Below, in pieces: positions 27,605 to 40,702 of a stretch of 64,000 bases of DNA. The DNA comes from Tritrichomonas musculus (lineage: Eukaryota; Parabasalia; Tritrichomonadida; Tritrichomonadidae). The notes below the pieces were generated by a model, which worked only from the letters and a program-made list of their open reading frames with translations, did no database searches and was not told the origin of the DNA. Position 1 is the first letter of the stretch. Every line of letters begins with the position of its first letter. The stretch covers positions 8,060,001-8,124,000 of the forward strand of contig JAPFFF010000003.1 of assembly GCA_039105265.1 (NCBI GenBank), given 5' to 3'. Made by a program: the position numbers and the translations under genes.

Positions 27605-29940
27605 TGAAAACGTTTAAATTGACCATTAGAGTTGTATGAGATTTAAAAAGTCGATTGCTCTCCTGTTCGACGCTTGATTATTTTACAGGATAACGTTAAA
27701 TAATAATATGTTTTAATAAAATGATTGAGTTAACGCTACATGCAACTGTTTTTAGAATTGAGTAATTTTGAATATTATTGAAATATTTTTTATTCAAATG
27801 TTTTGCATGTTATCTTCATGATTTTAATATATATTTTATATATAATAGAAATATTAAGCATAATGTCTTTATATATAAATAATGTATTGTCTAACACTTT
27901 TAATTTATAATCTTTAATAGAAATAATCTGATTATTTTGATCAAAATAAAAAAACTAATAAAAACTTTAAAATTAGTGTAATTACACACTTTTAATTTTG
28001 TTTAATATCAATGAATCTAATGATTACTTAAAAATTCAATGAGATTTTTGAAAAATATTATATCTGGCATGATCTAACATTTTGTTTCAAAATTAATATG
28101 TTATTAAAAGTAATACACTATATTTTTCCAGCCATCATCATTAAATTAATACATATAAATGAAATTTCGCAAAATTTGGAAAAATGAAAATCTCATCAAA
28201 TTTGAATTTATATTTTTAAACCATTAATACTCATGATTCCTTCATTTACTTTACATTATTTTTTGTTAGTTTCCAGTTTTTATATCTTTTTTTTTTTTTT
28301 CAAATTGTCTTAATTTCTTTTTTTGTATCTATTCTAACTTTTTTGTATCTATTCTAATTTAAAATGCTGAAGATTTATGATTAGTTTGAATTTTAAATTG
28401 ATTTGTTTTTTTCACTTTTTTTTTTAATGTGAAGAAGTCTTTTAAATAAATATCTAATATCTCAATAATTTGAGTTGGAATTTGAAATTTATAATGTTAA
28501 GCATATATATCAACACTTACTATATAAAATATATCAGCTATAATAGGAAACTATCGTCTAATTTTGAGAAAAAGTTTATTTAATTATCTCGTTAGACAAA
28601 AATCATTTTGGAACATTCTATTCTACAGCCAATATGAAAAATCATAAATTTGAAGTTTAAAAATAATCTTTACTCCATGCCGTGCATTTATGTATACATT
28701 TATTTTCGATCAAAATACATTATAAGAAAATGAAAAATATGATAATATCATATATGGCAATACTTAATATTTTAAAATTAATAATACTAAGTATTTAACT
28801 TTAAATTTAGATTTAAACATTTATATACAAAATAAATATTAAGATATTTATATTTTATATTTTAATTTTCTTTTTGAAATGTCTGAAATATAAAATAAAA
28901 ATTTAACAAAAATTGAGAATTTTTTCTCAATTAGATCATTCAATAATAATTGAGAGAATTTTCCAATTCTCAGAATTTTCTTTTCCCATTCAATAAAATT
29001 GCATTTTTGAGAAAAAAATAATCGCATTGAAACGGTTGTTCTTCCAAAAAATATCAACCGTAGATACAATTTAAGACGAGGAATATAAACTCAAACGACA
29101 TAAAAACGACCAGAGAGTGTCAATTGCATGAAAGCAGCTACCAAATAGAATCAAGGAAAAATATCGTTCAAAAATCAACAAAGAATACCTCAGAAACTTA
29201 GGATTCATACCAAGTATTATGTAAGTGTAGTGGTGAATTACTTTTCTTGAAAAATCCGAGCTAAACATACAAACAGAATATCTTTATTTTTCAATATAAA
29301 TAGTTAAAAAGAAGCAAACAACTGCACAAGGAAGAAATGTGCTTTAAAACTTGAATCTGGAAGGAAAAGGTTGCATAATTTACAGGAGAAATTAGTTTAG
29401 ATTTTAATTAAAAAACCACTTTTTGAATTGCCAAAAAAAGATTGATTTAAACCGTATTTTTTTCAGAGAATGTAAAATATTTTTCAAAAACAAAAAATTT
29501 GAAATTGAATAGTGAGATGAGGTATTGAATATAATTCCTATCAATAATTCCTTCAAATATTCAAATTTCAAACCATTTTAAGGGAATTAAAAAAATCATT
29601 TTTTAACAAGTTTTTCTCTAGCATGCATAATAATATTTAAAAGATATGAATACTTCATTCAACGTTTTTCTATATTTCCTATTTATAGAAGCTTGCTAAC
29701 ACCACTCTTTTTGGGCAAAAAATAATATTATTTCGTTAATTAAGTAAATTTTTTCAATATTTTTAAAATATAGCGAACTACTAAGTAATAAAAAATAAAT
29801 ATTATTATTTTATATCAATAAAATAATAATTAATATATAAATAATAAATAAAATATTTAATATAAAAAAACATTTCTAAGATATAATGTAATTAATGTAT
29901 TTTTTGTAAAATTTGAATTAAAAATTGAATTAAAATTAAC
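27605..29940. other. AT-rich intergenic DNA (2.3 kb)
   Basis: No supported gene. Two short minus-strand open stretches (28848-29069 and 29071-29268) have no recognisable domain. The block near 29030-29270 is less A/T-biased than its surroundings and may be decayed coding DNA of unknown kind. Otherwise poly-A/T and TA-rich DNA. Confidence 0.4.
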
Positions 29941-29964
29941 GATCTATTCTCTTCAGAACTAGCC

Positions 29965-31326
29965 ATGCTCTTTCTATACGGATTTTTACTGATTTCGAAA
30001 TGCGCTTCTTTGAAATATAGCACAATTATTAATATTTTTGACGAAGAGACATATGAAACGTGCTTAGAAGAAAGTGAAAGTTTCAAAAAAGAAAAAGACG
30101 AATTTTGCAAAGATTACACCGAATCCAATGAATATTGTCAAGCCATGATGGCGATTAAAGATTTAATGTGCACAACACCAGATAATATTCAACAAACTCT
30201 TAAATCAGTACCAGCAGATACAAATCTTTTGCTTATTACTACTAATTTATATTTTCCAAATACAGTTAATTTCAAAAATCTACCCAAAAAGATGACTGTT
30301 GTTTTCCAAGTAGAAGATAGTTATTCATATTCCGAAAAAATTCAAAGAATGCAAAAAATCAAGTTTGATGGAAGTCAACAAAAGATCATTGAACTTTTAA
30401 ATATGAAATCAGACACAAACCGATCAAAATTAGATATTAAATCAAGTTCATATACTTGGAACTTTGAAGGAGGAATCAAAAGCAAAGTCTCTTTTTTAGC
30501 CTTAGCATCAACTGATTACTATACTTACAACTATATAAAATCCGAGAATGGCCAAATAGACTGTGAAACTGTTTACACACAAAATTTTCTTCCATATGGA
30601 GACAACAAATTTGTAGTGACACATTTAATTGTTGATAAAAATACACATAATGAGATGTTACCGAGCAAGTTTGAATGCCAACAATATCATTATGCGTTTC
30701 CTGGTTCATATTATTATATTCGCATTACCTTCGACGAAAGTGAATGGTCATTTGGCTATGCCTCCTCAATGTACGACGAATACGATAAAACCGTGACAGT
30801 TTATCATTCCTGGGCTTCACAATTTGGTGTGATAACAACCGGAACAAACTTTGACTTGTATTCATATTATTCCTCAGAGATAAAACCAATCAATATTTCT
30901 GTCTTGGATTTGTATGATAGTATAAGTATGGGCGACTATCATACATTGGAAAAGCAAAAAATAAAAATTACAAAATCTGGCAGTTGGCCAGATTTGAGTA
31001 GTGGAGTTACTCTCTCTGTAACAACTGACTTGAGCAAGTATGAAATCGATGCTGATCCATCATTCCAAAATTCAAATGTAAACATAAAAGGCGTTAATGT
31101 TTACAAGGACACTAGCAGCGGTGGCAGCAGTGGCAGCAGTGGCAATAATGGAGAAAATAAGGAAGACAGCAATACTAAAAAGAAAATTGATAAAATTACA
31201 ACAATCGTGATCATTGTCGTAAGCGTTGTTTTTGGAGGGGCATTTCTTGCAGGAATGATCTGCTTAATTGTCGCTCTTGTTACCAAAAAGGCCAAAATTG
31301 GTAATGAAGCTTCATCTGAACAATAA
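29965..31326 (+). CDS. Type I membrane surface protein
   Basis: 453 residues: a hydrophobic N-terminus that fits a signal peptide (MLFLYGFLLISKCAS), a Cys-poor ectodomain of about 370 residues rich in Tyr, Ser, Thr and Asn, a Gly/Ser linker (about 383-393), one membrane span near 412-436 (IVIIVVSVVFGGAFLAGMIC) and a 15-residue cytoplasmic tail starting KKAKIG. No known ectodomain family was recognised. From codon 379 onward the DNA is the left arm of a 1-kb inverted repeat shared with the convergent gene at 33253-34550, which has a different ectodomain. The arrangement suggests exchange of ectodomains on a fixed anchor. The stop lies in a TAA repeat followed by AAAAAT. It looks intact. Confidence 0.7.
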   Translation: MLFLYGFLLISKCASLKYSTIINIFDEETYETCLEESESFKKEKDEFCKDYTESNEYCQAMMAIKDLMCTTPDNIQQTLKSVPADTNLLLITTNLYFPNTVNFKNLPKKMTVVFQVEDSYSYSEKIQRMQKIKFDGSQQKIIELLNMKSDTNRSKLDIKSSSYTWNFEGGIKSKVSFLALASTDYYTYNYIKSENGQIDCETVYTQNFLPYGDNKFVVTHLIVDKNTHNEMLPSKFECQQYHYAFPGSYYYIRITFDESEWSFGYASSMYDEYDKTVTVYHSWASQFGVITTGTNFDLYSYYSSEIKPINISVLDLYDSISMGDYHTLEKQKIKITKSGSWPDLSSGVTLSVTTDLSKYEIDADPSFQNSNVNIKGVNVYKDTSSGGSSGSSGNNGENKEDSNTKKKIDKITTIVIIVVSVVFGGAFLAGMICLIVALVTKKAKIGNEASSEQ

Positions 31327-31487
31327 TAATAATAAAAATATTTCAATGTTAAATTGTTTTTGTTTTATTATTTTAAATTGACAGTGTTTACAGAAATCGT
31401 AATTCGTAATTGCAGTAAAAATCGAAAATATAAATGTAACCTCTTTCTTTTTTTTTTTTTTTTTTACAAGATTTTAAAAGAATCTTT

Positions 31488-31523
<36 letters not shown>

Positions 31524-33056
31524 ATGGAGCAAAATAATGAACCAAGCTATAAATAAACAGAATTTCAAAATTTATGATAATATTTTTACTTTTTCAAAAA
31601 TAAGATTAAATATTTACCAAATATAGGATGTACTTTTGATAAATGATCAACAGAAATGAGAATTGAATCATTTCCCAAAGTTTTTAGGAATAAACGGTAA
31701 AATTCGATTTTGTATTTTAATTAATTACATATTGTTAAATTTTATTCTTTGGGTTTTCTGTTATTTATATATATATAAAACAAATTAAAAGTTTATAAAG
31801 ATATTAAAGCCTTTAATTTAAAGCTTAATATTATGCAATTGCAGAAATTTTAATATTCAATTACTGCAATTATTGTATTCAATTACGGTAATACTCTAAT
31901 TCAATTACTGCGATTTTGAATTAAAAAAAAACGTTATTATAATAAAAAAAATACAGTATTCAATATTAAATGGTTAACCAAATATTGGTACTATTTTGTT
32001 TAACAAATTTTAAAAAAAAAAATGATTTTTATTTTGCAAATATTTTTGCTAATGTTTGCCAATTTTGGTAATTACGTATTGCAATTTTTGCAAACACTGT
32101 TAAATTATATACAAATCATTTTAAAAAGTTCCAAAAGTGAGACTGCCAATTCACTCTGATCACAGTTTTCAATGAATTGTTTCTATTTGTCTTCACTCAA
32201 AAAACCAAACCGTAGATCATTGATAAATTAAACTTTTATTTTTTCGTTGGCATCATGATACCAACTCAATTTTTCAGAAATATATTCAATTGTGAAAAAT
32301 AATTAACTCAAATTTGAAATGGATAAAAATTGATTTTCAATGATATATTGAAAATTGAATAGAAATGGATAAAAATTGATTTTTAATTGTGAAAAATAAT
32401 TAACTCAAATTTGAAATGGATAAAAATTGATTTTCAATGATATATTGAAAATTGAATAGAAATGGTTAAATTATAATTTAACAGTGTTTGCAAAAATTGC
32501 AATACGTAATTACCAAAATTGGCAAACATTAGCAAAAATATTTGCAAAATAAAAATCATTTTTTTTTTAAAATTTGTTAAACAAAATAGTACCAATATTT
32601 GGTTAACCATTTAATATTGAATACTGTATTTTTTTTATTATAATAACGTTTTTTTTTAATTCAAAATCGCAGTAATTGAATTAGAGTATTACCGTAATTG
32701 AATACAATAATTGCAGTAATTGAATATTAAAATTTCTGCAATTGCATAATATTAAGCTTTAAATTAAAGGCTTTAATATCTTTATAAACTTTTAATTTGT
32801 TTTATATATATATAAATAACAGAAAACCCAAAGAATAAAATTTAACAATATGTAATTAATTAAAATACAAAATCGAATTTTACCGTTTATTCCTAAAAAC
32901 TTTGGGAAATGATTCAATTCTCATTTCTGTTGATCATTTATCAAAAGTACATCCTATATTTGGTAAATATTTAATCTTATTTTTGAAAAAGTAAAAATAT
33001 TATCATAAATTTTGAAATTCTGTTTATTTATAGCTTGGTTCATTATTTTGCTCCAT

Positions 33057-33089
<33 letters not shown>

Positions 33090-33479
33090 TAAAGATTCTT
33101 TTAAAATCTTGTAAAAAAAAAAAAAAAAAAAGAAAGAGGTTACATTTATATTTTCGATTTTTACTGCAATTACGAATTACGATTTCTGTAAACACTGTCA
33201 ATTTAAAATAATAAAACAAAAACAATTTAACATTGAAATATTTTTATTATTATTATTGTTCAGATGAAGCTTCATTACCAATTTTGGCCTTTTTGGTAAC
33301 AAGAGCGACAATTAAGCAGATCATTCCTGCAAGAAATGCCCCTCCAAAAACAACGCTTACGACAATGATCACGATTGTTGTAATTTTATCAATTTTCTTT
33401 TTAGTATTGCTGTCTTCCTTATTTTCTCCATTATTGCCACTGCTGCCACTGCTGCCACCGCTGCTAGTGTCCTTGTAAA
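31100..33479. repeat. Large near-perfect palindrome, about 1-kb arms
   Basis: The left arm, 31100 to about 32110, is the reverse complement of the right arm, about 32470 to 33479. Positions pair as p with about 64579-p near the outer ends and 64581-p near the inner ends, the drift being due to poly-A/T length differences. Matches include the anchor-coding end of the surface gene, acagtgtttac near 31381, the two long T runs at about 31449-31519, and gcaatttttgcaaacactgt at 32081-32100. Arms look nearly identical. The roughly 360-bp spacer holds a 97-bp tandem duplication (32288-32384 and 32385-32470). The arms contain the 3' ends of both convergent surface genes and their intergenic DNA. Confidence 0.9.
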
Positions 33480-34550
33480 GGATTTTTTATTTTGATCAGT
33501 TGAATTAAGATTCAATGTTCCTTTTCCATTTATTTTCAATTTAATGTTATCAGCATCTTTGACTTCAACAGAAATATCACCTTGATCTGGCAAGATAATA
33601 TTTAAGTTTCCACTTTCTAAAGTTATTTTTGAACCTGATGAAAACTTAGTCCATTCGTTATCATCATATTCTTTTTTAGAAACAAAATCAATAGGTTTAT
33701 TGATATCAACAACTTTATCTTTTTTATCAGTTTCATTAAAACCAGTTGATAAAGTTGTATCAATGATACTTTGAATTTCATCATTTGTTTTATTTGAGAC
33801 ATCTACTTCTACAACAGTCTGTCCAGGAACGACAAAATCATCATATCCATTATCATCATCCATCAATTGATCACTTTTAGAAGTATATTTATAAAATTCT
33901 TCTTGCGAAACTTTAAAATTAGCAAATGTTTCTGGAAGTTTAACATCTGTTTTTTTTGTATCATATGTTATATAGATTTTTGGACTATTTGTTACACCAC
34001 TCCAATCACCAACCTGATCAATTTCAAATGTTTCATAAGTTTCAGGCCAATGGGCATTTTTATATGGTTTTTTGATCATATATGAAAAATTGAATGGATC
34101 ATATCTTTTAATAGTTACATTGAAATCTTTAACAGTTTTAACATTTGGCCCCGAAGAGAATAATTGTATAAAGCCAGCTTGTGGAATAATAGCAAAACTT
34201 TTTGCAAATGAAGAAGGAATACTTTTTGAGTCCAATAATGAGATTTCTTCATTTTCTTCATACAAAATTTCATATTTTATAAAATCTTCATCGAACCAAA
34301 TTCTATATCCAATTACTTTTTCTTTGATTGTATAATCATATGATGTATAATATGTGAATTGATTTGTTTTGACATGGTCAAGTGCTTTTATATATTTGGG
34401 ACTAAAAATGACCATGGTTGATGCATAATCAACAAGTAAATTATTAACTTCAATATTCTTTGTATCTACATCAATAGTACTTTGAGCTAATGTTAAAGTA
34501 TCTACCTTCAAATCACTATCAACAACTTGAAGATTAAATGCACCAACAAT
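33253..34550 (-). pseudogene. Second surface protein gene, same anchor, different ectodomain
   Basis: Open from about 34550 to 33369 with no ATG at its head (the first usable codon near 34511 is TTG). The ectodomain has beta-rich blocks (FTYYTSYDYTIKEKVIGYRI, SSGPNVKTVKDFNVTIKRYD) and an acidic linker, and is not alignable by eye with the neighbour at 29965. At the palindrome edge, near T6 at 33483-33488, the frame slips. Adding one A on the coding strand would give ILYKDTSSGGSSG and the same membrane span and tail as the neighbour, ending at 33253. As written the protein ends in an Ala/Val-rich nonsense tail. An in-frame TAA at 34551 separates it from upstream coding DNA. So it is 5'-incomplete and 3'-frameshifted, or partly a base-calling error. 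Confidence 0.6.
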
Positions 34551-35502
34551 TTAATGAGAAACTTTATTGCCAGTATTTCCGACTATTCTTATTTGTTCTA
34601 ATGCTCTATTGAAAGTATCTGGTTCATTTTCTTCATCTTGGACTTTCACTTTTTCTCCATTAATAACAAAATCTCCAATTTTATAATCAACGCAAATTGT
34701 TCCTAAAGTGTTTTCACTAAATTTATTATCAAAATAGAGTTCAAGTATTTTTGACTTTCCAAAACAAGCATCTCCAACCAAAATTATATTTGAAATTAAA
34801 TAATCAAAAGCATGAATTTCAAAAACGAGAGTTTCATTTTTTTTAGTATCAATTTGGGCCATTATTTTAAAATCATTATCATACATGTTGATTAATAATG
34901 AATTCTTCATTCCATGCTGGACTGGTAGAGTTAGAAATCATTTTCGTTGCAATAACGTCATTATCATTTTTTTGACTTTTCAACCGAAGCGTGACATAAA
35001 AATTATATTTCACAAAAAGACAGATTTCTGAAATTTGTTTGGCTTCTCAAATTTTTACAAGGATGCGTTTCGTTTTATTTTGATTAGAATCTGAAATATG
35101 ACTTTGCTCTTGCAGATTTTTGAATTGTTCTTTTAATTCATCAAGTTCTTCTTGAAAATTTTTTCTTTCATCTTCATTTTTATTTAATTGGTCTTTGAGG
35201 CTTTTGTTTTTATTTTTCAAATCATTTCTTTCATCTCCAATTTGTTTAATTGTATTTTTGTATTCTTCATTTTCGCTTTTCAATTTGTCAAGCTCTATTT
35301 GGAGTGATTTAACATCTTCTTTATTACATTTTTCTTCAATTTCGTTAGTGTTTTCTTTGAGCATTTCGAGATAGTCATTGATTTCATCATCAACAACAGT
35401 TTCATTCGAATAAGAATAGATCTTTTGGATCTTGACTCCAACATTGATGTATGATTCTCGCAAAAATAGCAATTTTACTATTATCAAGTTCTTTTTTCTC
35501 AT
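34551..35502 (-). pseudogene. Chimeric relic: coiled coil, C2 domain, Rab-like P-loop
   Basis: On the minus strand 35502-35047 encodes a 90-residue Glu/Lys/Asn-rich coiled coil (QIELDKLKSENEEYKN). An in-frame TGA at about 35047 is followed, in the same frame, by YVTLRLKSQKNDNDVIATKM and NSTSPAWNEEFIINQ, a recognisable C2-domain core (NPxWNE-like). Then the frame changes and KNETLVFEIHAFDYL (the next C2 strand) runs into IILVGDACFGKSKILELYF and TLGTICVDYKIGDFVINGEK, which matches a Rab GTPase from P-loop to the strand after switch I, with the P-loop Gly/Lys/Ser kept. It ends at TAA 34551. The stops and the mid-domain fusion make a functional protein unlikely. Confidence 0.55.
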
Positions 35503-35809
35503 TAAATATCATATTTAAATTACCTACAAATATATAAAAAAAATAAATTCTGATATAATTAAAATATATATTTTAATGTAATAATAAAATGACTTATTAA
35601 TAACTGCTTTGACAAATTTCCCTGAATAATAAAAGAAAACTAATACAATAAATTGCTTCAGTAATGTTTTTTGGTATGCATATTTCAACATAATAAACAA
35701 AGCCTAAGAAAAACTTCTGAATTTGATAAGTACTTTTTGATAGTGATAGAGGTTGAATCAATATAAAAAAACAACTTTTTATCTTTTTAAAAGAAAAAGA
35801 TAATAAAAA
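35503..35809. other. AT-rich intergenic DNA
   Basis: Nothing recognised. It is the 3' flank of the Sel1-kinase gene on the minus strand. Confidence 0.4.
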
Positions 35810-38800
35810 TTAAAAATTGTTATATAGATCATATCCAAAGCCTTCATAAAATTTCTCTGAAATATCTTTTAATTTTCTTGTAATTACAATTTCCTCTGAA
35901 ATATTTCTAAAATTAGAAGTTGAAATTGGCTTATATTCAATATTATATACAAAAACAAAATCTTTATAATATCCGTATAAATTATTAAAGAATGATGTCC
36001 CATATGATTCAATTTCCTGAATTTCTTGACAAATTATATTTGATAATTCATTTTTTTGTTCTGTTTGTAGTTCAACAACTTGCTTTATCTTTAAAATATT
36101 AAAATCAAATTGTTTAGCTAATGCTATACATAATAAAATGTAAGAATGAATAAAATGATATGCAGATTTAATCAGTAATTCAATAGATTTGGTGACGTCC
36201 TGTTTGATTGTTTTATCATATATGTAAATATGAGCTAAATTGTACATCGACAAGTAATCATTATTCTTTTTAATATTCTCTTCAAAATATTGTATGGCAT
36301 TTCCGATATTTGGTTTAATTATGTTTTCATAACCATGCATGTAAATAATTCCGAGATTATTTTTAGCATATCGATTATTAAATGATGATGCTTCTTTATA
36401 AAAGTGAATGGACTTTTCAATATCTCTCTTTATGTGCTTTCCTTCATGTAATAAGTATCCGTGAGCAAAATTTGCAGTTCTATGATCATTATTTGATGCC
36501 AAAATTATATAATATATCCCTTTTTTTATATCTTGTTGCTGCGAATAATAGCCAAAGTAATAAATAGTACCAAGAATAAATTGTGCATATTTATCATTTT
36601 GTTTTGCAGCAAGTGAAAAATAATGAATTGCTTTTTCAATATTATATAGTGCATATTTTTCTGATTTATAAATGAGACCTAAATTTGTCTGCGCTGTGCT
36701 AAGATTTTGATTTGCTGAAAGAGAAAAATAATGAATTGCTTTATCAACATCTTGCTTGACATATTTGCCTTCATAATAAAGAACTCCAAGATTGACTTGA
36801 GCGCTTGGATTGTTTTGATCTGCAGCTAGTGAATAATAATGAATAGCTTTATCAATGTCCTTCTTGATGTATTCGCCTGTTTCGTAAATATAACCTAGAT
36901 TGTATTGTGCATCTGAATCATTTTGGTCAGCTGAAAGTGACAAATAATGAATTGCTTTAGTCATATCGCGTACAATATATTTCCCTTCAAAATAAATCAA
37001 GCCAAGATTGAATTGGGCCTCAGAATCATTCTGTTTTGCAGCTAAAGTAAAATAATGAATTGACTCATTAATATCTCGTTCGATATATTTTCCTTCATAA
37101 TAAATCAAGCCAAGATATAATTGTGCTTTTAGTTCATTTTGATTTGCAGCAAGTTTAAAATATTGAATTGCTTTGTTAATGTTACGAGCTAAATATTTTC
37201 CTTCATAATAAATGACCCCGATATTGAGTTGTGCATCTGCATAATTTTTTTCTGCAGCAAGAATAAAATAATTAATTGCTTTATTAATGTCTTGTAGAAC
37301 ATATTTGCCTTCATAATAAATAGTTCCAAGACGGAATTCGGCTCTTGGATCATTTTGATTTGCTGCAAGAGTATAATAAAAAATTGCCTTTTTAACATCT
37401 TTTAAAATATCTTTTCCATCAAAATAAATATCAGCTAATATGATTTGTGCGTCCAAGTAATCTTGACTTGCAGCTAATGTAAGATATAAAATTGCTTTAT
37501 TGATATTCTTATCTACAAATTCGCCAAAATAATACATAGTACCTAGATTAAATTGTGCTCTAGGATTGTTTTGATTGGCTGAAAGTAAATAATAATGAAT
37601 TGCTTTATCAATATCTCGTTTAACATATTTTCCTTCAAAATAAATAACACCGAGATTAAATTGTGCATCAAAATCATTTTGTTTCGCTGATAAAGTTAAA
37701 TAATAAATTGCTTTATCAATGTTTCGAGAAACATATTTTCCTTCATAAAAAATGTTGCCAAGATTGAATTGTGCCTCAGAATCATTTTGATCCGATGCAA
37801 GTGAATAATAATAAATAGCTTTGTTGATGTCTCTAGTGACATACTCACCGGAATAATAAATGTTGCCAAGATCTATTTGAGACTGCAAATCGTTTTGTTT
37901 TGCAGCAAGTGTAAAATAATAAATTGCTTTGTTAATATCTCGTGTAACATATTTACCTTCATAATAAAGATCTCCCAAATAGTATTGTGCCTTTATATTA
38001 TTTCGATTGGCTTCTATTGATAGATATTGAATTATTTTATCAAAATTTTTCACTGTATATTTTCCTATTTCATAAAGAGCATCAAAATCGATATTGTCTA
38101 AGATATCTTTGTGATTCTCAGCTAATGATAAATATTGAATGGATTCATCAATATCATTTATACCTTCTTCTATTTCATATTCATTTTCATAAAATGATGA
38201 AAAATCGATTGATTTTGGAGGATTATTTTTAACTTGTGTAAAATATTGAACAGCCTTTTTCATGTCTTTTGGAACGTATTTGCCTTCATAATAAATAACA
38301 CCTAGACTGTATTGAGCATTAGTATAATTTTGATCTGCAGCTAATGAAAAATAATGGATTGCTTTATCAATATCTCGTGGCACATCTTCGCCTTTATAAT
38401 ATATGATGCCCAAATTAAATTGCGCTTGAACATCATTTTGATCTGATGCAAGTGTAAAATAATGAATTGCTTTTGCAATGTCTTTTTTCACATGTTCTCC
38501 AGTTGAATAAAACAAACCAAGATTAAATTGAGCAGATAAATGATTCAAATCTGCTGCAGAAGTAAAATGATATAAAGCTTTATTGAAATCTCTTGAAACA
38601 TATTTTCCTTCAAAATAAAATGAGCCGAGATTAAAATGTGCTTGGGCGTTATTTTGATTTGCCGCAAGCGTGAAATACTGAAATGCTTTATCAAAGTCCA
38701 TTTTAACATATTTTCCTTCATAATAAATTAAACCTAGATTTAGTTGAGCTTCTGGATGATTTTGTTTTGCTGCTAGCAAATAATAACGAAGAGCTTCTTT

Positions 38801-40533
38801 AATGTTTTGAGTTACAAAATATCCTTCGTCATAAATCAAACCTAGGTTAAATTGAGCTTGTGCGTGATTATTATCTGATGCCAATGAGTAATAATGAATT
38901 GCCTTTTCAATGTCTCTTGTCACATGTTCGTTTGTTTCATAAATCAAACCAAGATTAAATTGTGCTTTTGAATGATTTTGTTTTGAGGCTAGTGTGAAAT
39001 AATAAATAGCACAGTTGATGTCTTGTTTAACATGCTTTCCTTCAAGATATAAAGTGCCCAGTAAAAACTGGGCATTAGGATAACCTCGTTCTGCAGACAA
39101 TAAACAATAATGAATTGCTTTATTAATGTCACGTGCAACATATTTTCCGTCAAAATAAATAAAACCAAGATTGTAGAGGATTTTCATATCATTGTGAATT
39201 AAATTGTCAATATTTTCTCCAAAAACCGAATTAAATAAATCAATCAATTTGAAATGATCTTCATATTTTGCAAACAAATTATCAATTTGAACTTCTTTTT
39301 GAAATATTGAATTGAATTCATCAATAACATCTGAAATTGATGGGCGGTTAGTTGAAAATTCACTAGTACATTTGTAGAAAATTTCTTCAATTCTTAAAAA
39401 TTCTTCAGATTTTTTATTTTTGATATTTGACTTTAAAAATAAAAATTCAATTATTTTTCCAAGTGAATAGATATCACTTGAAAATGAAAATCCTCTCGAC
39501 TGACTAATTTCTGGAGCAGCAAATAATCCACCGATGTCCAAAGTTTGTTCAATGTCATCTTCATTTATAATTAATCTATCAAAATCGATCAAAACCATAT
39601 TTTTGTTTTCATCAATTAAGACATTGTTTGGTTTCAAGTCTCTATATATTAATCCATTACTGTGCAAATATTTAATGATCATCATCAATTCAAATAATAT
39701 TTTAATTTTATCATCAAAATCAAGTTGCACTTTTCATTTTAACTCTTCCATAATATTTTGGCAGAAACGGATGCAAGAGCCTTGAATAATTGAATGCTTC
39801 TCGTTTCACCAGTCTTTCTATATCAGGATCTTCAATATTTGGCTTTTTAATTACATACAATTCACATTGTGCTATGCAAATAATTAATACGCATTTGAAA
39901 ATGCTTCCAGTACCAACTTCTCTTAATTCAACATATTCATCTTCTGCAATATCTTTTGGTGTCGTGTTGTTTGTAAGATTAAGAATGTATTTTTCAATGC
40001 GATTCGTACTTCGCTTTAAATAACTCTTCTGGATCAAATATCCGGATACGCTGGGTGAAATATATGACCAAATTAATTTGATATCGTTTGATGTTGATTT
40101 GAAACAGAAACTTTCTTTCAGCGTTTTAACTTCTTTTTGAAATATTGAATCAATTGCGATTTCAGGATTCTTAAAATGAGAAATATCTTTCACATCAGAG
40201 AGAAAACAAACAGACATTTTTGAATTAATAGCTAAAAGATTGTAAAAAAAATAATATAAATGATTTTTCAAGGATAATCAATGTTTGCTCAAAACAAATT
40301 ATAAGATGATTTGATCCTAGTTTTTCATTGAGATCTGGACTTTGATCAATAATAATTATTTTTGAATTGACTATATTTTGATCAACGTTTTGCTTTTCAT
40401 TCGGTTCAAGAGATGAATTCTTAGAAATATAATAAAATTTATAATTTTGAAACACTTTTTCGAATCCTCTTTTCTTGAAATTAAAGTTATCACGCTTAAA
40501 TAATTGATTATGTTTTTTGAAGCTCTCAATCAT
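35810..40533 (-). pseudogene. Sel1-repeat protein kinase, broken twice near the N-terminus
   Basis: Three frames form one gene. 40533-40245: N-terminal domain starting MIESFKKHNQ. It slips at an A8 run (40244-40251) into 40240-39733, which carries the kinase N-lobe (VELREVGTGSIFKCVL, Lys in YVIKKP). A deletion and frame change near 39730 remove the hinge, and the frame then runs 1306 codons to 35810: LIYRDLKPNNVLID, VLIDFDRL (DFD instead of DFG), GLFAAPEIS, SSDIYSLGKIIEF. From about residue 175 of this frame there are more than two dozen Sel1 repeats of about 36 residues (AQFNLGLIYYEGKYV...DINKAIHYF) and a C-terminus ending KFYEGFGYDL. Sel1 solenoids bind proteins, so a scaffold-type signalling kinase is inferred. 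Its intact paralogue is at 41684-46429. Confidence 0.75.
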
Positions 40534-40702
40534 AAAATACCTGTAAAATTGAATTGATTCAGTTAAAATTTTTTAATATATTTATGTTATAGATTAGAAT
40601 TTATTTAAGTGAAAACAGAATAAAATAGTCGAGTGGTGTTAGAGTTTTTTTTTTAAAAAAAAAAATAAACAATTTAGATACAAAAATATATTAAAAACAG
40701 TC
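40534..40702. promoter_or_regulatory. Divergent intergenic region between two copies of the Sel1-kinase N-terminus
   Basis: 169 bp separate the minus-strand gene starting MIESFKKHNQ and the plus-strand remnant starting MIEIILNFSD. It is A/T-rich with a long T/A run near 40646-40670. It should carry both start regions, but I could not pick a clear initiator for either. Confidence 0.3.

Noticed and set aside
28848-29268. Two adjacent minus-strand frames as a possible gene
   Set aside because: Neither has a recognisable domain and they cannot be joined in one frame; kept only as intergenic comment.
33043-33225. 60-codon minus-strand frame with long Phe runs
   Set aside because: Translation of the poly-T tracts of the palindrome arm.
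31101-33478. Two identical 81-codon antisense frames (31101-31346 minus and 33233-33478 plus)
   Set aside because: They are identical only because they are mirror copies in the palindrome arms, antisense to the membrane anchor code.
39534-40023. Plus-strand frames over the Sel1-kinase N-terminus
   Set aside because: Antisense to clearly recognisable kinase sequence.
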